Assembly (NCBI RefSeq): GCF_932276165.1
Contig: NC_064012.1
Coordinates: forward strand, 15,011,501 to 15,075,500
Reading direction: 5' to 3'
DNA length: 64,000 nt
Source of the DNA: Plutella xylostella
Taxonomy: Eukaryota > Arthropoda > Insecta > Lepidoptera > Plutellidae
A program made the position numbers and the translations under genes. Of the stretch, positions 49,601 to 61,600 are shown in pieces; position 1 is the first letter of the stretch, and each line of letters begins with the position of its first letter. The notes under the pieces were generated by a model that ran no database searches, had not been told where the DNA came from, and saw only the letters and a list, made by a program, of their open reading frames with translations.

Positions 49601-52600
49601 CAGTATTATCATTCTCTTTCAGGCTTTCAATTCTCTTTAATTTTGACACATTTATTATACATGAAAATTATTTGACTAAATATTGGCAGCGGTTCTCAAT
49701 ATAAAGGCACCAGATTCCAATTTAAATCCACGAGAGTGACCAAAGAGTCAAAGAGTAATGATAGACGGAGCGCCATCTACAAATTAATATTGAATTCAAG
49801 ACGTCATCGAAAACTACATTTGATTCCAGCAAGACGTGATCGAAAACTCCTTTTTGAAAGAGGTGAGGATTCCACTATAGATTAATGCCAGATTAGAGCC
49901 AGATTAGAGCCGCTGATGAACTATGCGGAGCGGCTCCGGCGGGATGCCAGGCGGCACATTGGGCTACGAGTACATTATCCAATTTTCGGACAGATCATTT
50001 AGGGCTGATTTTTCAATGGTCAGATAAGTGTTATCTGAAGAATAAAATTGTTGCTGTCATTGTCTAATACAAACATTCAGCTGTGACAGCAACAGTTTTA
50101 TTCCTCAGATAACACTTATCTGACTATTGAAAAATCAGCCCTTAGTGCGTTAACTAGCGCTGAGTAGCATACCAATTTAATTGGCCTAGATAACTGGAAC
50201 CCTTCACATAGATGGATAGACGTTATAATGTGAAAGCTGGCTGGTATAATTCCGATGGTATCGATAAATAGATGTAAATTAATCCTTTTGCAAATACATT
50301 TATAATTATTAATGCTTTTGCAAATACATCAATTCAGGATGATTATAATTATAACTATTTCAGTTTCAATACGTATAGATTACTTTGTATGTTTAAATAG
50401 GACATTTCTATCAGCATACTTATTACAAATTACAAAATAATAATATGTATCGCTTAATAGCAGTTGCGGCTTATGCGTGCGTTTTTAATAGAATATTACT
50501 CGACAGTCGTTTATAGGTTATGTTACAAACAAAGATATAATGCAAACTTTACAGAGCTATTTTCATTATCAATAGGATATTTTTAACTTATGTATAATTA
50601 TAAATAGTGAATCATCTACGCATAAGATCTATTCTATTATATTATCTGTAAGGGTGTAATTACCTGCACCTGGCTCCCTCAAACGGAACTTTTGTGCTTT
50701 ACGCATCAGATGAAAAATATATTAATATAATTTGATACATAGGTATATAGTAACATAATTAAATATTGTACGTTGTACATAAACAACAGACTAAATTAGG
50801 CTTCCTCCCTCAATAGCAGTACTCTCGGCTGCCCGCACACGACAGGCATTCTTTCAAAAAAACATCGTTATTTCCCGTACATTTCCCGTCCATCTTTCTT
50901 TCTCTGCCGTCATCCGCAGCGCAAACAAAGAACTGTATTGAGGATCCGGCGCTGCGCTTTGCAAACACGCTGCCATGAAAAAAGCCTCGCATGGAAATTT
51001 AAACACTGAAATCCTTGTGTACAAAGCCTCTGGTAGAGACCGATAGAACTAACGTTGCAACAGAAACCAGTGCCAACACAGAAAATGGTTGATTAGGGCA
51101 AGAACGACTCCTTGTAATGTATGGTACTTGATGGTACGTCTGTACGCCATACACACTCCGGTGTACCGGAGAGATCCGCCTATTGGAGGTATGTCGTTTG
51201 TCTGTGGGGTTTCCGGTTTCCGGAAGGGCTGGAGAGTTTTATTTTCGAAAAAAAAGCACAGTTCTATGCCCACACTCTCCCGTGGACCGGAGCGTATGTG
51301 GCCACACATTACATAATTTATAGGGATATCGAAATAAATAAAATAATAAGCTCCCATCTTTTACCATAGCAAAGTCACCGTTGTTCAACTCTATAGGCAT
51401 AGGCGGCTGTACAGAATCTTACGTTTTCTATTTTTTAAGCTGTTGCGTTTGCGAACATGCTGTAAGGCCATGACGGACAGGCTTTGTTAGCCGGAGTGAA
51501 GTACAAAGAGTGTGTTTAACTCGTTCTTTTAAAATTTCCAACATTTCCCCGATCAATGTGTTTTTTATTCATTTAAATTAACAGTATAAGAACAGCAAGA
51601 TAATTGATAAGTATTGTAGCAAAATCACACAACACTATAACATAATTATTGTGAAAGTTGTGTGTCAGTTTGATTTAAATCCGTTTCATTTAATTACTTT
51701 ACAATAATGTTTAACGAATTCCGTTATCATTGCCTTTGCAACATAGAAAATGTTTGCTACGAGCTACACTGCTACGTCATGCTACGGTGCTACGATGTTG
51801 CTACGAATAGTCTTCGTACTACGCGACGTAGCTACACTCACGGGCAATGAAATGGCTCCACTGAGAAAAACACCAAATTACTCCTAAACGGAAAAGGCTA
51901 GCTTAATGACGCCTTCTGCAACATTGAAGTACGTTCAAAGAGCATCAGGAATATCAAGATATAAAGTACTAAAATCGGTAATATATTGTTAAAAGTTTAA
52001 ATTAGATGTTTGCAAAAATTGGGATTGTTTGGTGTCGGCATTTTGTGAGTGGAACTTTTTCATTGCCCGTGAGTGTACTATGTTGTTACCAAATGGCATT
52101 CCGTAAAATATAATTAAAATAATTTCGACAGCCTAATCTAAATAGGGCTTGTGTTGTGTTAAAAATTCGTAGGAACAATATATAATTCAAAACTTTTCAA
52201 AATCTAGGTAAGTATTTAAAAATGTAAAGTAACTAATAAAGAGATTTCTTCATTCAACAAAAACGAGACAGAATCTTCAAAATTGAAAATTTTAGTGCAG
52301 CAAAAACAAAAGGTATGAAACTTAATGGTAGCGAGTGCCTAATTTATGTCCCCTTTAATATTGCTTTACTCATTTCCTTTCCAAAGTTGACTTTTGTGTC
52401 AAGTAAAAGTAGTTGTTGCAAGTCTCGACGAATATGAGCAAAGTTATACGGAAGCTTAAAATATTCTAATTAGTATAAACGCGAATGTGATACCTAGTTA
52501 CATTATGTAATATTGGGAGTTGGGAGTCCGTGTATCTGTTCCAGCCTTAATAAAAGTCTAAATACCTCGTCAATTTTGATTTTAGTCGATTGTTGGGTAG

Positions 52601-55600
52601 GTATTTAAGATTATGTTCTGGGTGTTAAAAAAGGGTATAGTAAGCTGTTTTTTTTTCAGAAAGACGCGCTGATACGAAGTTTTTTAGCTTTCTATAAAAC
52701 TTTTGCGACACTCTGTAGATTTTATAGATTTAACCTTGGAGCTAGTCGGAACATAAAACATGGTAAGTACTTTTAGTGCTAATCCTCACGGGAACTAATT
52801 CAAGGGCAACACTTTCCTTCTACTATGTAGTTCTTGAGAAGTATTTTGTAGAAATTTTGTATGTATTTATTTTTAACTACCGACGGATAAATAGGGGTTT
52901 TATAAGTTTTGTGAGTATTCTTCTCGGCTTCTTTATCATTTTTCTTTCACACAGGTGTGAAATAATGAAATTAATTAATTATAAGGTACTTATTAACAAA
53001 AATACGTTTTTGTTGGCATGAAAATTTGTTGCGAATATGGAGAATGATGATGATGATGATGACGACCTTGATCATAATACTGATGATGAAGAAGACTCAC
53101 TTGCCCGGCTGCAAGCACATGTAGGCGGACTCGCCGATGTGGTCGACTGGCTCGTCCGACACGTAGTAGATGTCCCGCAGAGCCTTCTCTGTCTCCACGG
53201 TCACCGACACGTTCTTGTTGGGACCCGTGTCGCCGATGTACACCACCCTGGAGAAACGAGATTTAAGTAAAAAACGCATAGCTATAAAATATAGGATTTT
53301 ATAGCTTAATGGCGGCCATCTTGAATTTCTCAATGAAGTAACTGTTGTTCAAAAGTTTTTCTGTGAGCATCGGTAATTAGAGACCACCGTTAGACGGTTT
53401 TTTTTATGTAGCCTGTATTGTGTCCCACTGCTGGGCAAAGGCCTTCTTATGAACTGACCACCGTTCCCGATCATGTGCTTCCTTCGGCCATTGAGGCAAG
53501 AACCTGTCGAGGTCGTCCCGCCAACTCCGTCTGGGTCTTCCGCGACGCCGACGTCCATCACTGAGCACCCACTCGGTGACAATTCTGGCCCATTTAGACG
53601 CCCCATTAGACGGTACGTTTGTCAAAATGAAACTTTGAAAACAGTATCAGAATCAGTAGTATTACACATGTGGCATTTATGAACGAATGATAAGAGAACA
53701 TTCGGATCACGTCCGTGCTGGACGGTTACGGGGGAAGATCAACTTACGTGGTTTCGAGTGTACCAAATGTAGTTCCTAAAGTATAGACAGCTTCATAAGG
53801 AGTTATAGCTTTTGTATCTTGTCAAACTATTCAACTATTCACCCAGGATAAGATATTGGTCAAACTGAGGTTTTATTTCAAAACATTGTTATTTTATTCC
53901 AAATCTATGCAACTCATTAATTACCCGACTGCCGAAGGGGGAGGGTAATGTTTTTTAGTATTCAATTACGTAAGTAAGTAGGTAGGTACCCAATCATTAC
54001 AAACAACTTTTTTGTGTTATTAGCAAAATAATATACCTAGCACTTCAATAAAGAGGAAAGCTACTCAAGATAAGTTAAGTAGCTAAGATAATTGGAGTGT
54101 TTTCTGACTATTATGTCTGTGTCTGTTGATATGCTGATATACAGAGTGGAAACTTATATACGCAACTCTTTGGAGACCACGCAGATGAAGTCAAGTCTGC
54201 CGTCATGTGTGGCCAGTTTTGAAAGATTATTAATTAACTAAATTAAAATAATAGATCATAATACATTTTGAATAATACTTAGGATTCAGGCCGACTGAAT
54301 CGCAGCTGGGAACTCTTAGATAGATACAATCTTTCAACGACAATATTTTGTGATTCACTGTCTGTAGGATCTTGGAATTGGCAACACGCTGTATCATACC
54401 TAATTATTTATCTGAAGGTACGAGTATCTGTTTAATACCTTACGAAGGTCACACCCTCCTCGCTTTGTTTTATTTTTCAGGCTAACATTTATTTTTCTGT
54501 TGTCATGTGAAAGTGGAATTTTACACGAGTTTTTGTATATCCTGTTGGGAAATTCACAAGTACCTCTGTATTTTATCCACAAAGACGCCCGTTCTTTTGT
54601 CACGTCCTCAAAATCATTATAACTACTTATTTATAGACCACCCAACTAGCCTCGCTATCCCGCCTAGAAACAAGTACACTCACGAGCAATGAAAAGGTTC
54701 CAGTGACATATGGAACGTCAATGGCAGGTGGAAATTTTTGGTAGGTTTTGTATATATGTGTCTGAACGTTAGGTAGCCAAGAAGTATCACTACAAAGTAG
54801 TGACAATGCGAAATGTCATCGCTTGCTGCAACCTCACGTCGTGTCGCCAGCGGCCAGTCGGCACCTTTATGCATAGATATGTGTGTCTCTGATGGATCGT
54901 ATCACAAATGGAGTCATCCGTCATAGAACATGGATAGAACGTATGCGAAGGCTCTAAAGGTATACTGCGAGCTTTCATGTGAAATTTAAGCATTTAAAAG
55001 TCGTAGCCCCATCTTGAACACTGTTAAATAACTTAACGGTGCCATAACGGTTTGTCTCGTTTCAGCTAAGATGTTTCCTGTGACGTTATGGAGACGTTTT
55101 GAGTTTTTCGTTTTAGAAATATCCCATTATACACTCACGGGCAATGAAAAGGTTCCACTGAGAAAAGTACCAAATTACTCCAAAACGGAAAAGGCTTGCT
55201 TATTGACGCCTTCTGCAACATTGAAGTACATTTAACGGAGCATCAGGATATTACCAACAAAAAACGGTAATATTTTGTTCAAATTTCACATAAAATGTTT
55301 GAAAAAATTTAGTTTGTTTGGTGTTGGAATTTTGTGAGCGGAACGTTTTCATTGCCCGTGAGTGTAAAATTCTATAGATTTTGTTCATTATTTGTATGAA
55401 TCGTATCCAATAAAATGTAATGAATTAACATAGATTTCGCAATAGTATTTAGGTAAACGTTATTCAGAAAATTATGAACTGACACCGAAATCATATTAGC
55501 TGATCAAAGGTACCTACACCTACACTCTCAAGCAAGGAAAAAGATCCACTTACAAAATGTCGACCTAAAAAGACCCCAATATATAAAAAACATTTAATTT

Positions 55601-58600
55601 TGAATATGATCAAAATATTTACGTTTTTAACCGACTTCAAAAAAAGGAGGAGGTTCTCAATTCGTCGGGTTTTTTTTTATGTATGTTCACCGATTACTCC
55701 GCCTTTTTTGTTGTTGTATTGGGTTGAGCTCCCAGGTGGTCCCAATTTTCATTCTAGCCCCGTTATTCATAGAGAAGTTACAAGACGTTTTAACTAATAA
55801 ACTATTTTATCCCTCTCTGTCAAAGAACAAATTGTTTCTTGTCGGAGAGGGACAAAACAGTTTAATAGTTAAAACGTCTTGTAACTTCTCTATGAATAAG
55901 GGGGTAGATGTGTATCCTAAGTGCATTGTATGTACTTATCCCAAAACGGCGACATGGTACCTATCAAGTGGTATTTTCTTATGTTGTAACCATTGTGGAA
56001 GAGCGGAGCCTCCTGATACAGGTATTGTTTACTTAAAAGGAGACTCCATTTACTTGTAAATGTTATGATTATTTTGTTAAAGGAAATAAATGATTTTGTA
56101 TTGTAAGTGAGTACAAATGTGCTGCGAAAAGTGGGTGGCTTGCTTATGAGCCACCTCTGACTACCCCTTCGGGGATTACAGTCGTGAGTGCATATGTATG
56201 TATATGTACTTACTTGAGTTTCGGTTTGCCGGTCAGAGACTTGGTGAAGGTGTTTGGGTCCATGAAGTAGAGCGACATCTCATCGTCAGAATTCTGACCA
56301 ATCACTATCGGCATGAACTGTAAAATAACAATTATTATTACACTGACCTTGGGGATATGCACAAAGGTTCCACTCGAGAGAGCCAGGTGCAGGTACTTAC
56401 ACCCCCACAGAGAATAGAATAGAATACACTGAGCAATAACAAAGTTCCACTCACAAAAAGGCACCTTTCAACCCATTTTTTACGGAAGGTGTATAGTAGG
56501 GACCAGCCAACTTTAACATATCAAGGTTTTATCAATCACTTGGAGAGTTCTTTAGCAGTATTGATCGTTTATGAATAAAGTTTTTTTGACATTTGCTTAT
56601 AGCTTGTGTTCCTGTTATGTTACAATGTGTGAGTGTAATAAATAATAATAGCAAGCCTATAGGACTCCCGTAACTTTTTATGAATAACACCGTAATCCTT
56701 TTTTAAGGCAAGATTATAATACATTAGACCACGTAAAAGGTACACTAATGTTTTCTTAGTTGTTTTCATGAGAGCGACAGCATTTGTTTTGACTGTAGAA
56801 GAGTAAATAAGCCATTTGTTTTGTCTCCTCATGGAACGCCCCTCTGATGTTACAAAGTAATTGAAAGATACTATTTCAATGTACGCTGTAGAATTCTTCT
56901 ACCATTAGACGACCGAATGGCGTAGTGGTTAGTGGCCCTGACTGCTATGCCGAAGGTCCCGGGTTCGATTCCCGGCTGGGGCAGATATTTGTTTAAAGAC
57001 AGATATTTGTACTCGGGTCTTGGGTGTTGATATTTATATTTAGTATCTATCTATCTATGTATTTGTGTAGATATATCAGCTGTCCGACACCCATAACACA
57101 GGTTCTGCCTAGCTTGGGGTCGGATGGCCGTGTGTGAGATGTTCCCACATATTTATTTATTTATATTTATTTTATTTATTTATTTACTAGTCATTGCAGC
57201 GAGCACCGGATTCGATACTATTTTCGAATCTACACGAAGGGTCACTTTTACCAAACGCTAAACGTATTTAAATACATTTTGTACTAACTGACAGACGTTT
57301 GACAGGCTACTAAATACGTTTAACGTTTGATGAAATTCCACCTAACATATGGAAAAAACAAATGTCACTTTTGGAACTAACTTTGCCTTACATTTTGACA
57401 GTGACAGTTGACGATACGCAACGTTAACGGAGGTTCGAAACTTGTGCTCGCGACTCAGCTGTCTCTATTAAAACATTCTCGATAATTTTTATATACTTTC
57501 ATGTTAACTAAGATAGTTTTGAACGGATTTACTGCTGTTAAATCGGTCAAATACCATTCTAAGGGCCACTTGCAGAAACATATTAAATCTAGATTTAGTG
57601 TCAAATCTTGATTTAAGAAACGTCAGTTCATATAAAATTTGACACTAAATCGAAATTTAACACTAAATCTAGATTTAATATGTTTCTGCAAGTGGCCCTA
57701 AGTGCCAATTTCGCCACAGTGGGTTAGAGCAAAACCACGGATTATTGCTTGACTTTTGACACATCTGTCAAGAATTTATATGGAGATGACGTATAATTGA
57801 TCAACCTTTCCCTGGTTACGACATAACCGACTATGGCGAAATTGGAGCTTAGCACCCGTTAAACGCGGTTTAATCTAATTTATGGTAATAACATTGGTAT
57901 ATATATATCTGCCATATTATCTGTGCATGCTAGCATTCTAATTTTGTATGCAATATCGAAATGAAGCGGCAAACACAAATAGATTAACCCGAAGCAATCG
58001 CTAATACAGGCCTGAAAAGTACTCTATACTGACGAAAAGCGAACGAACGAGAGCTGTCGTGCAATCAGCACTTTTAATACAACTCACACTCACACACACA
58101 CTCACGCCTTGTACTAATGTACTCCCTTGCGGGGTAGGCAGAGGTGCATTGCTGCACCCACTTTTCGCCAGAGTGTTCTGTTAGTCCCAATGTAATAGGG
58201 GGCGAGCCTATTGCCATTTTACGGGCACATCCAAGACCCGAGAACAAATATCTGTGTTTAAACAAATATCTGCCCCAGCCGGGAATCGAACCCGGGACCT
58301 TCGGCTCAGTAGTCAGGGTCACTAACCACTACGCCATTCGGTCGTCCGTAATACAACTGCAAAACTTAGTTTTTTGTCATATAGAGTGACCCCCCTGACT
58401 TTGTCGACTCGACTCTAGTATCATCGGCTTGTAATAACCACAATCTGAATACGATGCCAAATGACATGCACTTGCACGATTGTAACTACCTCGAATATCA
58501 ATCACTTTGAATATAACATGAGCTGGCAACATTGGAGCCGTCCATTTAGATAAGCGTTGCGGACTCCTAACCCAACCCATTCGAGACATTATAATAATGA

Positions 58601-61600
58601 CCTAGAGTACTTACCTCGTTCATATTGCAAAGTGATTCAAAGATTCCAGCTTTATATTTTAGGATCAGCATGATGTGATGAAAAAGACATAATTTTGAGA
58701 AAGATTACTAAAAAATACTTGTTAGTAAACCAAAATTGTAAGCACTTACTCATAATTTGATTATGCTTAGGCTCTTTTCGCCACTTGAGTAAATCCACCT
58801 AAGCATAAACTAAGTCCTACTCAACGTCAATTCAGCCAATCAGAGTGCTGCATTCCATGATCAAGGACTTTCTCAGGTGTGAACCAGGCGTATAGCAAAC
58901 CATGTTAGGTTCGTCCCATCTACAGCCATTCCAGGTAGCTCTTCATCTAATCTGTGATGTGATGTGTGACGTCACAGCTCACATGATCACTGATGACGTC
59001 ACACACGCCGTAGGAGCACCTGGCTCGGCGTGAAACATGTAATTATGGAATAACTCACTTGCACTCACGTGAAGAGACGTGGTTAGGTGACGAAGCTTGC
59101 CGTCTGCTTGACCGGCTATTCCGACCTGTTAGGTGCTCTAGAGTCTAGAAGATTCACCCGAGGTGGATTCTCGAGAACGGAAACTGCCAGAGAATTAACC
59201 GTCCGAATTAACTGGCTGTCCACGACACAGGCCTAGCGTCATGGAATAACACCAAATTTAAAAACTGTCACCATATTATAGTGCTACCTTTTTGTACCCA
59301 TATTAATTGTGTACTTATGTTGTTTTATACTTTTAGTCAGAACATTGTAATTTTTTTATTAAATAAGGTATTTATTTCTATTAATTTTGATGGTATGGTT
59401 ATTAAGAACATGTTTGCTATGTTTAAAGGTGCTATGTTCAGACTTTCCCAGACTGACTGTTATTACATTTTATACAATCTTAAATTTACACCTCTTAATA
59501 TTGTAGCATCGATACAATAAACTGAAGAGATCTGGATTCGGGGCTCATCGTCCTATAAATAAATAAACCTCTGTCAAAACTTCAAATTGGAATATGGAAA
59601 ACCAGATTTACACAAAGGATTTTCATAAAGTTTAGTTCTGAACAAAAGACTACGTACGTTCTAAATATAATATAAGTGCCTCAGAATCGCTACCATTATA
59701 GCAAGATAGTTTAGTAACGTCACATGTCACGGACGTCTCCTATTAGGAGCTAGATATAGTTGCTCCACTGGCTTTGCGAGCAAGCCTCTGACCGACATAC
59801 AACTTCGGACATACTAGTAAGTAAGTACCTTTGCTTTTGCAACTGACATTTCCTATTTCGGAAGTAGATCGAAACTATATAGTTTCGGTGAAATAAAGAT
59901 TCGGACTACATAATTGCGTACGTTAAACAATCTAGTGTGCTCATTAAGTACATCTGACTTATAGTCAGAGGTCTACCTAACTGCATGTGTCTCAATCTTA
60001 CGCGGAATGTATGTAATGTATTTTATTTTACTATACAAGTAAGTATTTAGTAATGTATTTTACTATACCAAGTCCTAGATTACTTTTTTAATATTACTCC
60101 TGTAAAAAAACTGTTTCCAATATTTGTATTAGGGCAGAGAGAGCTCCCAACTACCACAAACCTACAACCATAAGCCAGACTCGCTAACCATCCCGGGCGC
60201 AGTCCGCATGTCCTGCGCCGCACAGCTAGGCCGCAGTGCGCGCCCGCCGCAGCCCCCGCGCACCCGCGCCGCCACCCGCAGCCTCCGCAGCGGCAGCGGG
60301 GCCACGAGCGCCGTGCCGTAGGGCTCCACTGACGCCGTCACCTCGCCCTGGACTGACACTTCCACGGCGCAGGGGAGGGAGTTCAGGAATGCTAGCCCTG
60401 TCGAGTGCCGCGGCGGCGGCTGCAGGGTGGACCGCTGAGGGAAATGGTTGGGGAGGTGTTGTAGTGTCTAGAAGGATGATTGCTTATTTATCTATGGCAA
60501 ACTTGAACTGAGGTACTAGGTAAGGATACTAACTCAATGAACCGATCAAATAAATACACAGATAGACACACAGTCAAACTAGAATCTTCTCATTTTATCA
60601 GGTTTAATGTACCTACTTATACAATAATAATAGTATTATGTGCTTTATTACTTACTAGACAAAAAAATGAGAAAATGACATAGAATGATGGCGTTTCTGA
60701 GCCGAACGTAGAAGGATAAATCTGCTCTTATCAGCCCCTTGCCCTTCACAAGAGTTTTACATCAGAAAGCAATATCTAAAATACATTTCCAAATGCCCTC
60801 TCACACTCACCTCAATCCCGATCTGCAGTATCCCGGCCGCCACAAACGACATGGCGGCCAACATTCCCCCGACAAACATCTTGGTCAGCGGCCTCATCTC
60901 CGGGACAAGCGGCCAGCAGCCCCCGGGGCAGAGCGGCAGCAGCATCAGCACCATGGCCGGGTTGAGCACCTGCAGCTGGTCCGGCATGAGAGATACCCCG
61001 AACACTTCGCTGCGGAGACGGGAAGCTTGGAACGTCCAACGGGAGCCCTGGGTGAATGGTGTAGTGGTTAGTGACCCTGACTGCTAACCCGAAGCTCCCG
61101 GGTTCGATTCATGGCTGTATATAATTTAATATATCTAGGTACTTCTGTAGATATCAGCTGTCCGATACGTACCAATATTACAGGCTCTGCCTAGTTTGGG
61201 GTCGGATGGCCGTGTGTGAGTTGTGCCTACATATTATTCATCATCATCATCATCATCATCACGACCCATTACGTCCCCACTGCTGGGGCACGGGTCTCCT
61301 TCCAATGAAGGAAGGGTTTAGGCCTAGTCCACCACGCTGGCCAAGTGCGGGTTGGTGGACCGGCTGAGAGAGTTGTCGGGTAAGTGGGCAACCCAACTGT
61401 CAGATGTTTTCAAGCCGCCCGAAGGCCTCTGACTAGGCTTATCGACTGCTACCGAAGCAGCAACCGGGACCCACGGCTTAACGTGCCGTCCGAAGCACGG
61501 AAGCGTCCAGAAAAGCACCACATGAAATTGGTCACCCATCCAATGTCAGTTGTTGCTTAACCTCAGCGATCAGTTACGATCACTGAGGTCCGCTCGGCTA

